NCBI GenBank assembly: GCA_013396915.1
Contig: VWZL01000806.1
Span: 372,001-436,000 of the forward strand
DNA length: 64,000 nt
Source: Stercorarius parasiticus
Lineage: Eukaryota > Chordata > Aves > Charadriiformes > Stercorariidae
Reading direction: 5' to 3'
Shown: one piece after another, positions 52,129-64,000 of the stretch
Position numbering within the stretch: the first letter of the stretch is position 1
How the letters are laid out: every line of letters begins with the position of its first letter
Translations under genes and position numbers: made by a program
The notes under the pieces: generated by a model
Told to the model about the DNA's origin: nothing
Database searches by the model: none
What the model saw: only the letters and a program-made list of their open reading frames with translations

Positions 52129-55100
52129 ATTCCTAAAGTAATTCCAGTTCAAGATGTTTAACTCCAGGCAACCAGGTTTTGTATATCTAATACCACCATT
52201 AGTGTATCATTACGATAAAGCTGATAGCACTGCTAAACACGGTTCTGCCATAACGGAAGGCACGGTCCCTTCTGACAAGCGACTATATTTTCTGTAAGTG
52301 GAATCCTGAACAAATTGAAAACAGGACACTTTTTTTATCAGCCTCAGTGAGTCAAGATTAATCTCTTCTGTCTTCACACAAATAAAATATCCAATGGTGT
52401 GTAGGAGCGCTAACCACAGGCTGGCTCCACCTGCTTCTTTCAGAGCTAATCACTCTGTAAGATACTAGAAGTGGAAGAAACTTTGAGGAGCCAAGCGCAA
52501 AGAATGGTTGGTTGATAAGACTAACTTTCAGAGGCAGTAAAGAAAAGACAGGATTTCCTGTTTGATAACAGAAGAGATAATGAAACTCTGAATAAACTGA
52601 TAGTATTTCAACAAAAAAAAAAATCACGAAAATACTTTTCCTTTTCTGTGTTTTATACCAGTATTTCTTAGCAGTCTCCACCACTCGCTAGGTGAGGGGC
52701 TTCATACAAACGTCCAAATAACTCACATTTTCATTTCTGTTAGTTTTGCTCTATATTAAGAGTTGGTCATCAGTTTTCCAGCGCAAAGACTTTGAGCTCT
52801 TTTCCCCTATTTACAATGAAATATTTCAGAAGATATTTTTCCTATAAATTAGCTCATTAAAGAATGTACCATTTTTCTTTTATGCATTTCCACTTACCGT
52901 GCCATTACAGTTAGTGGCCACTGCAATGCAGTCAATCCGTCAATTCAAATTATATCAAAACTACTAGAGATGATATGGGGTGAACAAACTACTCCCTCTG
53001 AAATACTGGGCTGGGGTGAGTGAATATCTGGCTGTCAATTGAGCCTGACATCATAAGAAACATACCTATAAGCCTAAAATCATTACTTTCACGGTTCTGC
53101 ATGCATCACATCAACTACAATGACAATTTCTATGCAAGAATAAAACAAGAGTGCATTGTATCTCATGAGCTGCAATCAAACAGAAAACAACACTTTTCGT
53201 AGAGAGAAACAGTTGCTTTTCACATACGCGAATACGCAACTTAACACACTAGACAAAGATGTTCTCCAGCCTTCCATCTTGTTGTACTGAAACTCTCCCA
53301 CCAGTACTTATTTATTCCATAACACTTTAGCGTAACGAAGTATTCATTCCTGTACATAATTTTAAGCAGACTGGTGGCCTTAGTGAAGCTGATGGATCTA
53401 CTTATTGGCTTAAAGACATGTACACGCTCCAGTGCACCGTTGGATCGGAGCCTACAAGCTGTGAAGGATGGTTAGCAGCTACAATATTCATTGAGACAAA
53501 CAGGAACAGTAAGCTCTCAGGACCTCTCCGTATGTTATGACCTCATTTAGAGTTTCTGATCAGTTGCCAAACATTTACTTAGCTGTTAGCACACTGTTAG
53601 TTAATGTGTAACAAAAGCAACAAACCCTGAAAATAATGTATTTCAACCAGCTAGCTGTAAATCACTAAGTTCTATTTAAGGTCTCCATAAAAATTCTACA
53701 TAAAAAGTACAGTCACAGATCTATGAATATAAGACTATAAGTCATTTAAGCTTAATTTAGAGTGTAATAAACCTCAACTTTCTATTTGGGTTCTTCTCAG
53801 GTTTTCTTGGAAAAAACAAAGAGGAAAAAATATTTTTTTGCAGTATAAACATTACTTTAACAATTCAATTACTACTGACACACACTGAGAAAATTATACA
53901 GTATTCTCTTTATCAATAAAACTGTGAGCTCAGTTTGTTGCTACTGAGATTCAAATAAAAGGCCCAAGTAAATACACATTAATCCTTTGAAAAATGGGAC
54001 AAGGAATAGCAAGCTTGTTGATGCCTTCCAAAGATGACTGCTGTCAATGTCGGTTTGAATTCTGAAAGAGTTTTCATATGCCTAGTATTGAAAGTATTTA
54101 AAGGCATAACACCCTGCTCTTGGTATAGAAAAACATATAAGTTATCATACATGAAGAGATCATGGTCTATTTATACTGCTACATGCCAGAGACAGACAGT
54201 AAACAAAAAGAATAAAAGCTGTAGCTGGTAGCCTTCAAGTAGAATGCAGTTACGTTAACACGTTATTGTCTATACCCCTCATATAATTTATTTAGCTGAC
54301 TACACAGCATTTAATGTTGGTTAATCAGGATGAAATTAGTAACAATTCAACAATGGCCTTAAATCGGTTAGCTCAGGAAGACTACCCCTGTCACCATGGA
54401 GCATGGCCCTAAGAACAGGTTGTAAACACATCAGAGGACGTGAGCAAATACTCAGGAGCACGGCTGTGACGCTGCTCAGGTAACCATAGCTAGCACATCT
54501 AAACCTGGTATGGGTAAATCACTGCAGCGATAACAGTCTTGTGAAGAACACCTCCAATGCTCATTCTATAAATTCATTCTTCATTGGGATTTCCAGCTGA
54601 AATACCATCCATGAGTTGTCCAAGCTGCAGTCTGCAATACATTTTCCACCTGCCAGAACAAGCTGTGGACCTTATAACTTGTTACCAGTTGCTCCGAATC
54701 TTCAGGCTACAGTATCCTTTGACATCTTACAAAAACTATACAACCACAATACAACAGCTGGGAAACCAAAGGGCTCCCCAGGAAAGACAATAGAAGCAAG
54801 ATGTTACTGGCACAAAACCAATAAATCCAGCCAGTGTTCTCCATCCTGACCATTCCTGAGAGTGAAGACAACTAGAAAGAGGCTGCAAGAAATGCCTGGA
54901 CAGTGGTGACCCGCATCTCTGGCCACCTTCTCTCCAAGCAACTTGGAAGCCAAGGGCAATGCAGCACACGCAAAGAAAGCCCAGTGTTTCCAAGACTCCA
55001 TCCACGAAGATGAAGACTGGAAGATCTGAACCTGCAGATAGTCTCTGCAGTAGTCCCAAACATGTAATAGTATAGTGCTGAGACCTTCCCAGGCTTTCAA

Positions 55101-55920
55101 CATTAGACATCACCAAAATCTACTGTAGATAAGGAATAAGTCCGTAAGTGCCATCTCTACCCAGAACGTTGTAAAAGCTGTAAAAGGGAAACAAAACTAC
55201 TGCAAATAATTGCAGTCACATTGAATCCAAGCTCAAAAATCTTGAAAAGACAACTTTGCAAAGATGATGGTGTGTGATTTCATATTCAGTGGGCCTTTGC
55301 TACAGAGCCCTTGTAGCAGTGGGACAGCACAGGGTGGGCAAGGGGGAGAGGCAAAGGGTTACTAAGCCCCTGTGAGATATCTGGAGACTCACACAGTGCA
55401 GAAATGGCAGAACTACTGATAGCTGCCTCTGCCACTTCACTACCCACTCAACCTCCTTGACAGAAACAAGCCTGGACTCCTGCATCTCATTAATCCCTGC
55501 CTGTTGTCACAACAGCTCCCTGGAGGCTTTTAAAGACAGTTTAACCCAAACCTAAGTAACACAGGGGCTAAAGCAGCCCCAGGCAGCTCTGGCAGCCGGG
55601 ACATTGCACAGCTCCCTCACACCTTCTGCACTCAGAAGGGCCACGGGCTGGCCAGAGGAAGCTTTCTGATTTCTACATTTAATTTGCTCACTGTGGAAAC
55701 GGAAAACTGTGTTTTACTACCTAACAGCACCGCAATATATACTTGAGCCACGACATTCATGCTGGGATTTTTCCATCCCGCATGTATCATGCTAGAAAAC
55801 TTAAAGTCAATAAATTAAATTTATTATTTTAACTGCAAAGGTACAAATCACTTTGTCTCCAAGTATATCCTGTAAGCTCACTGCCAGCTATCCCCTACTC
55901 ACCTTAGTGTCTCATTTAAG

Positions 55921-55955
55921 AAAAACACAAAACAACAAAACAAAAAAGGCAAAAA
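55921..55955. repeat. A/C-rich low-complexity tract
   Basis: About 35 bp of AAAACA and ACAACAAAA units, interrupted only by GG and G near the end. Confidence 0.7.
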
Positions 55956-56920
55956 GTAGCTTTAGTTTGCATACATATGCACAATAGCATCCAAATGCGA
56001 AGGCCAGTTTTCAAAAGCACACCAAAAATCAACCCTCAGTGGGATATACTTCTCCGATTACTTTCAATTTCAACTTCTTTTCAACACAGAGCTTGTTTAG
56101 AAAACATTTAAACAATACATAGCTGTTTTCATGAGCATTAGAAGCAGCATTTCAATCAAGCTTATTTTTTGTGAGAAAACATTATGTGTACAACCACTGA
56201 AAACAAATGAGATGATTGTTTTACACAATCCAACACAACTGAGCAACACAACTTGAATTTAGGCTGTGCAGTATCTGCCCACAAAGCTAAAATAAAGAGT
56301 CTTTAAACTTACATTGTTAAGAAATTTGACGAAATCACTAAATACTCCTTCACCCTATATACATATTTATATACATTAGCATCTTCACCTCTGTATCAAT
56401 AACATTATCTTTCTGTTTTTAAGGGATTCAAAAACGGCAATTAGGAATAAGTTGAAAGGAGCAAGGACCACATCTCCTTTTGCAAAATAGACTTCATAAA
56501 ATAGCACACATCAAAATGAAAGTTCCTCAGGGTCTCTGGTAACAGATTCTTGTGACTATTGAGTAGAAATTTGCAAGCTGAAAATATTTACTAGCCCCAA
56601 AAGCAAATGAAAACACTGCCAAATTCAACTGAGAGTTTCTAAAGCTGTGATGCAACACACCTCACGAACTGCACTTCCTGACATCAGGTTCAGTTATGCA
56701 CATAACCTAATGTAACCTCTCTTCCACGAAGCATGTATTTTGTCTGAGGGCTGGTGTTTTTTGGCTGCTGTTTTGTTTCCTGGGTTCATCTATTTTTGGG
56801 TGAGTACAGTATCCATTACAAAACTCTGATGAGCCTGGAGCCTCAAGATCTTCTTTGAGGGCTTAACACGAGGATCTTTGTGGTGAACACTGAGATCAAC
56901 TCAATTTACTTTGAGCTTTC

Positions 56921-57147
56921 CTTTGTGCCTTTTACTGACATTAGGGATGATTGTTATTTAAAACATAAATATATATGTTGCAGAAGCAAAACCAGTGCAA
57001 ATCACCATCACCTTTCAAAACCAGTAAAATAAACATTGCTTTGTGCCTTTTAGTCATTAGAGATCATTATTATTCAACACATACATATATTGCAGAAGCA
57101 AACCCAGTGCAAATCATTGTCACCTTTCAAAACTAGCAAAATAAAAC
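56921..57147. repeat. Tandem duplication, two diverged copies with 118-bp period
   Basis: Copy 1 (56921-57038) and copy 2 (57039-57147) share CTTTGTGCCTTTTA, ATTAG-GAT-ATT, CAGAAGCAAAnCCAGTGCAAATCA and CACCTTTCAAAACnAGnAAAATAAA in the same order. Small indels and substitutions in between indicate an old duplication. No coding capacity is conserved between the copies. Confidence 0.9.
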
Positions 57148-57307
57148 CCTGAACAATGCTGAACTAGCTGCACAGCTGCTTCAGCTTCTAAAGGATATTC
57201 TTTCACTGTACCCTCTACCTTATGTCAGGCATCGCAAAAATTTCCACTACCTCATCCCTGCTAATTTAGTCTTTGGTCTTTCCATTGATAGAGATAACCC
57301 TCTTCCA

Positions 57308-57350
57308 TTAAAAAAAAAAAAAAAACCAAAAAAAGCCCCAAAACCAACAA
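57308..57350. repeat. Poly(A) run followed by A/C-rich tract
   Basis: A16 (57310-57325), then CC-A7-G-CCCC-AAAACC-type sequence. It lies between the tandem duplication and the minus-strand CR1. No retroposed gene was recognised before it. Confidence 0.8.
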
Positions 57351-57532
57351 CTGGACCTTATTTGGTATAGCTATAGGTATTGTACAGCCAGTAATCACCT
57401 TATGGGATTAGAAGGGGGGACAGGTTACAGTGCTCTGTCTTGCAGTAGGCTTTTTTCCTCTAAGTTTCCCACCTTTCCCATCAGTGTGGCTTCAACAGTG
57501 GGAGAAGCAGTAGGATGATCAGTGTGCAAGAT

Positions 57533-57722
57533 CATAGAATCTTCATGGTTGGAAAGGACCTTTGAGATCATCGAGTCCAACCATACACACACAAAAAACC
57601 CTCCCTACAATCTCTGTCACTAGAGCATGCCCTGAAGTGCCAAATCTACACGTTTCTTAAATACTTCTAGGGATGGTGGCTCAACCACCTCCCTGGGCAG
57701 GCTGTTCCAATGCCTGATCAAC
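57533..57722 (-). mobile_element. Short CR1 LINE fragment (3' end, minus strand)
   Basis: The + strand reads CATAGAAT, then GGTTGGAAAGGACCTTTGAG and ATCATCGAGTCCAACC, then a block with CACGTTTCTTAAATACTTC, GGGATGG and CCCTGGGCAGGCTGTTCCAATG. This is the reverse complement of the CR1 3' UTR and the very end of ORF2. About 190 bp remain, a typical 5'-truncated insertion. It is oriented opposite to the CR1 at 47.5-48.6 kb and includes a CA-rich insertion near 57580. Confidence 0.92.
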
Positions 57723-59524
57723 GGCAAGCGCTGATCAGAGCAGTCGTCTGTGCAAGCACAGCAGCTGAGGCACTGACAGACTCTTCAGAGGAGTCTTTTC
57801 AGCGGGATGGACTCTGTTACCACTGCACAGTAACTGAATTATCCAGTGTATGTAATTAAAAAAAGATGCTGGCATAGACAGGTTTCACAAGTCTACGACA
57901 TAAATCTTGTCCCTTGGAAAATCTGTTATTAGTTAGAAGTATACAATATCTAGAACACCTAATAAAACACCCAAGGCTAGTTATCATGTAGGTGCTGTTA
58001 CCCTAATTGAGAGTAAGCACTGCAAAACTTTCCGATAAACAAAACTAATATGTAACCAGAAAACATTGGCCTTTCCCCACACAGCAGTCAAGGGGCAAAC
58101 AATGTAGGAACTCAATGAGAAATTCAACATTTTCCTAAATAAAAGCTTGACTTTCTTGCCTTCGTTCTTTTCCGTGTGTTGATATCCTTTATTTGAATGT
58201 AAGCTTGCAATTCCTGCTTTTCAGCTTGCCTGAAGGTCGGAAAAGTGAAAAAAATCATACATGCCTTCTCTGCTTTTGCACCTCTCACCAGTCGTGTCGG
58301 CAGCAAGGCTGACCTTCCTGACCACAGCAGATAAAGAAATAATTCAGATAGGAAAATACAAAAAGGCTGCACCACAGCCTAGCCATTGATGAAAAGCAAG
58401 GGAGAGCTGCAATCTTTTTGCCAAAAGACGAAGTTCAAAAGACTGTACTGGAAAGGTCCAAATCCTGATAGGAAAACCCATACACAAAGCGCACATTTCA
58501 CCTTGTTGCAAGTTGGTGACCAGGCTTGCAGAGGGTTAACATTAATGGTGACAACTGTTTGGAATATTAAAACATCACACTAGACCCCCTTATGGGAAGC
58601 TGAGTTTGCTCTTCCTACAGAGTTGCTTCACGCGACACCATATCCCTAATGATAAACTTCAAGCAACATAGAAAAAAGAAAAAAATCTACTGAAACTGCA
58701 AACCAAATTTACTACCCAAAGTCAGAATTATAAATATGCAAAGAGCTGGAGGGTCATTTGAAATTCTCTCTCAAGTAATTACTCATCCAATCTCTATAGA
58801 AATTTGCCAAGCACGTCCTAGCATTTCCTCCATTAAAATTTTGCGGTGGCTAGTGGCTGCCCAGATCCAAAACAGAAGATCAGTTATGTAGAAAACGATC
58901 TCCAGGAAATTAAATCCTTCTACCTGGAAAAACTTACTGAAATTTGTACAACTACATAGATAGATAACAATAATTTTCCAACCACATAAGAAACTCTAAA
59001 ACTTAGAGCTTAGGACAAAAATATATCTCTGTTTCTTTACTGAACTTTCTCTAGCAAATATAAACAGTAACATATATGTTAAACACTGCAATAAGCACCT
59101 CTCTTTCCTAAACGTGTATGTTAGATGCTGTAGCAGAAAGGTAACCTTGCTTGCCTTATTTACATGATCACTTACGAGAGTTTTCATCGTAACATGAAAA
59201 ACATACTTTTTAGAGACTTTCCCTGCTGAAACCTAGGGCACAAAGGGTCTAGATATGCAAGGCAGTTACATATTTGAAAGTTAACCAGCAAATAAAAATT
59301 AATTATAGAATCTTGTGCTTTGCAAGCATTGCATTTTTTTTTCCTTGAACATCATTAATTCAAGACAACATAAATGTCTCTTCAATTAAAAAAAGCTCTG
59401 AAATTATGACCGGTGCCAGAGAAGAATCTGACCCTGAATGGGTTGCCTGAAACGGAACATGTGGCTGCGCTGGTGGGGATCACAGGCACTGCTGCTCCAG
59501 AGTTCACCTCTTTGTTTTCCTGGT

Positions 59525-59570
59525 NNNNNNNNNNNNNNNNNNNNNNNNNNNNNNNNNNNNNNNNNNNNNN
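59525..59570. other. Assembly gap (46 N)
   Basis: A run of 46 N. The left flank (59405-59524) is GC-richer than the right flank and may be the edge of a GC-rich or repeated piece that failed to assemble. Frames crossing the gap are artefacts. Confidence 0.98.
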
Positions 59571-62020
59571 GATGAATCTTAGAATAAAATTTACTTGTTA
59601 GGGAGGGAAAACAACTGAAAACTAAGTGCACCTTCAAGCTCATGTAAACATGCTTTCCATAAAGTGAAAAGGTAAATCCATCAACTCAGTTCTGTAGGTA
59701 ATTCATGAAACCATCATTTGTCTAGGAGAAACTTTATGATTATTCAGGTGAGTGGCTGGTACTACTTTCATTGTATTAAATGACATCAACTCTGCAGATT
59801 GTAGGGTTACAGAACTAAGACAGACTGAAGTCTACCAGAGAATGTTTTTCCTTTTTATTACTATTCTAATAATTATAATTATGACTTGTACTGCAGTAAG
59901 ACCCTGGAGACGCTGCAGCAAACATTCTTCCCAGTTTAAAAATAAAGAAAATGTACTTTCTAGGTTGCGCATCTCTGCAATGCACAGGGAAAACCTCTCA
60001 AACAGGGGGGGGAAAAAAAAAAAGTCAAAATTTAGCCTAGTCTGAGACATCCCCCATTTCCTTTCCTTGAGCACATCTGTCTCCAGTGTCAGGTTACTGG
60101 TGCGCATTCCTTTGGCCTCATGACCACCATTTTCTTCCGGAGCACCATCACCCCCCAGGCAGGAAAGGAGGAAAGGCAGCTGAGCACAAACAGGCAGAGA
60201 AGTGGATTTTTTTTTTTTTCCCCCTCCAGAAAAAGCATAAAATGCAAAAAAGGAGGAATGGATTTTAGTTACTGAGTAGGTTTTCATTTCTGAGCACAGA
60301 TTAAAATCATGACAGAAAGTCCATCATTTTCTCCTGAAGTCATAATTTTCAAACTCATGAAGTTTTGTCTAGAAAAAGGAGTCTTCTCAATTATAGTCAA
60401 TGAAGAAGGCAAACATTATATTTGGCTTCTGGTGCTGTACCCTGAGCTGAAGAAAAAACATCCTTTATATTTGTGGCTGGCACATAGACCCAATAAAACC
60501 ACGAGATAATAATCCTAGTGAAATTTGTGGTGAAAAAAAATACATCACAGACGCCTAAACAACATTTCAAAATTTATCCCTTCGAGAATTGCTTTGCCAA
60601 CTTTTTCACTTCAAGCAGTGACTCACATAACTTTTGTTGCATTTTTTTCTTTCATCTGTTGCACAGCTCTTGCAATGTAATAGAAAGGAACTAGGAAAAG
60701 CCTAGAACTTTTCCTAATGATATTTGCCATTGGACTTGATTGTTTGCTTCACCAAATGCTCTTGAAGTAAACATTTTTATCCCCGATCTTGGCTGGTTAG
60801 TGAAATAATTCCTGTGGATTAACAGGATGGATGAATTTGGGGAGCACAAAGTTAAAAAATTTGATTAGAAACTCTGATATTATATCTTATCTGACACTTC
60901 TAAGTCAAAATAAACACGAATTTTCATTATTATTATGACTCTGCTGAGCATTTGGCATGTCTTCTCATAGCACAGTAGAAATCCACAACGATCAATGTAT
61001 TTTTACAGATCTCTAGGAAGGGAAGAGATATCATCCAAGCGGGTATCTGAGGTACAGAGACTGAAACCAGTCTTGCCATTTATAACAATTAATTCCTGCA
61101 CTTGAGAAGCTCCATTTAACATTTTATACTGATAGCATTTGAAAGCTGTTCTCAAAGATTAATGATAAACACTAGAGTTTATAGTTATGTGCTGGTCTTC
61201 AAAGGAAAGGTAGGATTCAATATCTGACTGGCAGCCCAATAGAGAATGCAAATTAATCCCTTACTCCTTACCAGTAAGCGCCCAGCTATCTTCCTCTCCC
61301 ATTGATATCATCCAAGTCTGCTTAGTCTACTTCTTTTTACTATGAATTTTACTGCTCCTACCCATTATTTTGTCTGTTGGGCTTCCAATCACTTGCTCTC
61401 TCATTTAACTTATCAGAAGATTTTATATTTTTCTGTGTGACAAAATGATTTGATACTCCCTCAGTCACTTTTCCCTTATTTCTCCCAACCTTATTCTTAG
61501 AAATGGCAAAATGATTTCAAATTAGTTTTCCCCCAAATAGACTGTAACAGTCACTCTGTACTGAAAATGTCATGCAGAACAATTTATATCCAGCGAAGTG
61601 ATACAGTACTGAATATGACTTCCTGAAATGCGTCAAGCAAATGACAACGCCATGTGTGTTACTTACAGTTAACATTTGTTATCCAGGAAAGGCAGTCCTA
61701 ATTTTCCTTGTTGTAACTTTTGAAATTATTTCTGCAATGTGCTGACTATTTCTTTTTTTCCGCTTTGTGGAAGTAAACTGATGATTTGACCATTTTGATC
61801 CTACCAAAGGGGAGGTAGGGAACAGAGAGCCTGCTGGAAAAATAGCAATGATATAGTTCATAAACGCTGAAATCATCATCCCTTTATGGTGTTCCTTTCA
61901 GATTGTAAGGGAGAAGGGAAGCTTTTGATTCAAAGAACTAATTCTTCTCTAGCTCATAAAGCATTATCTACAGACCTTCAGCTTTCCTATGTACTTTACA
62001 TTCGCTTTCCTCTTCAGCCA

Positions 62021-62076
62021 ACTAAAACCCAAAAATAAACAAAACAAACCCCAAACCCACAAAACCACCAGCAAAC
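62021..62076. repeat. A/C-rich low-complexity tract
   Basis: About 56 bp of AAAACCC, AAACAAAACAAACCCC and AAACCCAC units, with almost no G or T. Confidence 0.75.
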
Positions 62077-62950
62077 ACTATGAAAAAGCAGAACCATTAC
62101 AACCCTTCATTATGCCTAGTTGTTCTTTGCCTAATTTCAAGCAGTGGTATGCCACGTGAAAGTAGGCACCTGAAAGAAAGCTGCTTGCAAAAGAACTATA
62201 GATTCTACAGTGGGACTGTAATACCTTTTAGAAATTTCTTCAGTGGGTAAGCGTCAAATTATTACTGTAGCTAAAATGAAAATTACAAGAAATCTGTGAT
62301 GCTTATGTTACAGTGACTTGGACTTTAGTAGTTCAACCTTTGTAAACTTTTGCACAGAGTAACTGTGGAATGAACAGCTCATAGTAAACTAAGGTAAAAA
62401 ATAAAAAGATAAATATTGCACTGAAATATTGCATCTTACTCAATTCCCTTAAAATTTAAGGTCTCCCCAGAATGTCTACAAACTTCAGCACATACCGGTG
62501 CAGAAGAGGCCTAGAGATAGCCTGAGGGACTGGCAATAGTCTATGCATTCCTTTTGCTCTTTTAGCTATTTACAGAGTCCCTATCGCTTTGAAGGCTATA
62601 CTACTTTTCACCTTAAGATTATGAGTCTGACGCTTCACTGCTGAATTAAAGTCATGATCATTTGCAGGGCTGTATGAACGAGGTGGCCAGCATGTTCTCA
62701 TTCATGGTGAACAAGCGAACGCATCCCTAAAGGTATCCCGGTGGAGACGGTGACAAAGTGAGATTTAGGATATTGAGGACGTAATCCTGATTTTGTCACA
62801 AACTCACTGTGTGACCTGGCCACACCACATCTCTCCTTCTCCATCACTTTTCTATTTGAAGTGATACCCTATTTAGGACTAGTCTGTCACTGGCACTATG
62901 GGACCCTGATTTCAACTGAGCTAGTGGCATTAACCTTAATTAGTCTATAT

Positions 62951-63038
62951 AGTCCAGTTTAAAGTTTATAAGGCCAGAGATTGTACAGAGAAAACATAAG
63001 TCTAGTTTAAAGGCCAGAGATCGTACAGAGAAAACATA
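62951..63038. repeat. Short tandem duplication (48 + 40 bp)
   Basis: Copy 1 (62951-62998) and copy 2 (62999-63038) both read AGTCyAGTTTAAAG, then AAGGCCAGAGATyGTACAGAG and AAAACATA. Copy 2 lacks eight bases in the middle and has two substitutions, which points to a fairly recent duplication. Confidence 0.93.
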
Positions 63039-64000
63039 ACAACCAGCAAGCTGTATAGATGAACACTGGGAAGCGTGTGCTGCTTATGACAGACCAATGG
63101 GATCAACCAGCAGAGGATTTCTGTTGTTACTGTTTTCTCGGAGACATCTTCCTCAGCAGTCTTGCCATCATTTTAAGATAACATTCAATAACTATTTCCA
63201 CCGTGTATTCAAGCTGCAAGTTGTCTTTTAATTCATACAGATATACTTTACCTAGATAAATCAAGTAACCCAGTAATGATGTATAACTCTCTGAAGAGGG
63301 ACTAACAGGTATTATTGAGTTAAAGAGGCTTTTAAAGAAAATGTGAAAACCCACAATAGGGGAAAAAACACAGGAGGAATTAAATTAAAAAAGCATATAT
63401 TCCACTCTTCTGGGAATTAGGCAAAGAACGACTTTAGACCACTTTAGCTAATGCTTTTCTATTAGTAATAGTAGTAGTTCATCTATACAGAAATGTACTC
63501 TTTCCCATGTATTTTAAAACGGAAACTTTTTCCAAAAAGGGACAAATTTTCATTTTCCAAATCACTAGGTGCTACTCCATCCCAAGAAATCAGCAGGTTG
63601 GAAATAAGAAAAGGACCGGTTGAATTCTAACTAATGCCAGTTATTCATGGGATTTCAAAACCATCGCTGCTGCCAACGCATTTCGCAGGGTTTGTCTGTC
63701 TTCTCCTCGGGCTGGCATACCTGCACTCTCACCCCCCGAGCTGTTTCCAGCGCGGTTTGTCAAAGCGAGCTCTCGCCATAATCCAGTACAAATATAATGC
63801 AATGTACAGGTGGGTTGTGCAAACGTAACATCCCATCCAAAACTGCTTTCCCCAAAATGGCATTGTTGTAACAGATACATCGTGTAAAACCTCTATTTCA
63901 CCCGACACGATAAAAAAAAAAAACAACAGACCAACAAAACAACAACAAAAACCCCCCAAAGTCTCGCAAATTAATTCCAGAATATTCTGATCCTTTAAAA
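63039..64000. other. Right edge: intergenic DNA with a CpG-rich cluster
   Basis: No recognised gene. Nine CG dinucleotides fall between 63664 and 63777. A + strand frame from an ATG at 63634 runs through this cluster with a hydrophobic stretch (FVCLLLGLAYL), and a donor-like CAG|GTGGGT sits at 63809/63810, so a first exon is possible. No product is recognised. The window ends before any partner exon could be seen. Confidence 0.4.
63911..63960. repeat. A/C-rich low-complexity tract
   Basis: A12 (63912-63923) followed by CAACA, CCAACAAAACAACAACAAAAACCCCCC units; one of several similarly oriented tracts in the right third. Confidence 0.8.

Larger units (their letters stand above)
48597..56920. 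other. Intergenic DNA, no gene recognised
   Basis: Mostly AT-rich with no coding family recognised. A GC-richer zone at about 54.55-55.66 kb has several overlapping minus-strand frames (longest 126 codons, 54736-55116) with high Cys/Trp/Ser content and no known domain. A/C-rich tracts lie at 51446-51478, 52079-52128 and 55921-55955. Confidence 0.5.
57723..62950. other. Intergenic DNA, no gene recognised
   Basis: Chance frames only. A 151-codon minus-strand frame (59832-60287) runs through poly-purine/pyrimidine stretches that give Lys, Phe and Ile runs, with no recognisable domain. A short GC-richer piece (59405-59524) abuts an assembly gap. An A/C-rich tract lies at 62021-62076. Confidence 0.5.

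Noticed and set aside
59832..60287. 151-codon minus-strand frame, the longest gap-free frame in the window
   Set aside because: Lys, Phe and Ile runs come from homopolymer and AT-rich stretches; no domain or conserved motif could be seen.

Overview
The window looks like about 64 kb of AT-rich, gene-poor vertebrate nuclear DNA, most probably from a bird. Three things point there: an intron-containing vertebrate gene, two CR1 LINE copies with the avian-type 3' end (the ...GGACTCGATGATC... block and the ATTCTATG-like terminus), and a solo LTR starting TGTCACGGTTT of a kind widespread in bird genomes. There are no operons, ribosome-binding sites, CRISPR arrays or dense open frames, and nearly all ORFs of 60-150 codons look like chance frames. 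Two runs of N (47839-48117 and 59525-59570) show it is a draft assembly.

The one gene I can support is SMIM31 (small integral membrane protein 31), on the + strand and split over a ~14 kb intron. The first coding exon (17405-17534, ATG at 17423) encodes the N-terminal membrane segment. The last exon (coding part 31524-31609) encodes a charged tail of 28 residues, one of whose codons is split across the junction. Donor GTAATA at 17535 and acceptor ...TCTCCAG at 31523 join in frame (phase 1) to give a 65-residue protein. An AATAAA lies about 200 bp past the stop. The first coding exon has a good acceptor and an in-frame stop just before the ATG, so at least one noncoding exon lies upstream; a candidate is at 16496-16577.

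Layout: 1-17.4 kb is 5' flank or possible 5' UTR introns with no recognised gene. 17.4-31.8 kb is SMIM31; a CpG-enriched stretch (17.63-18.36 kb) lies just inside its intron. 31.8-44.6 kb is intergenic, with a 126-bp almost pure pyrimidine tract (39671-39796) and a purine-rich stretch (41.8-42.0 kb). 44660-~45394 is the solo LTR. ~47480-48596 is a decayed CR1 interrupted by an assembly gap. 48.6-64 kb is intergenic, with a 118-bp tandem duplication (56.92-57.15 kb), a short minus-strand CR1 (57533-57722), a smaller tandem duplication (62.95-63.04 kb), several A/C-rich tracts in one orientation, and a CpG-rich cluster near the right edge.

I found no credible new multi-gene system. The most useful results are the SMIM31 gene model, which simple ORF calling cannot give, and a few unexplained GC/CpG islands and duplications. 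Family assignments rest on recall of protein and repeat sequences; no search was run.
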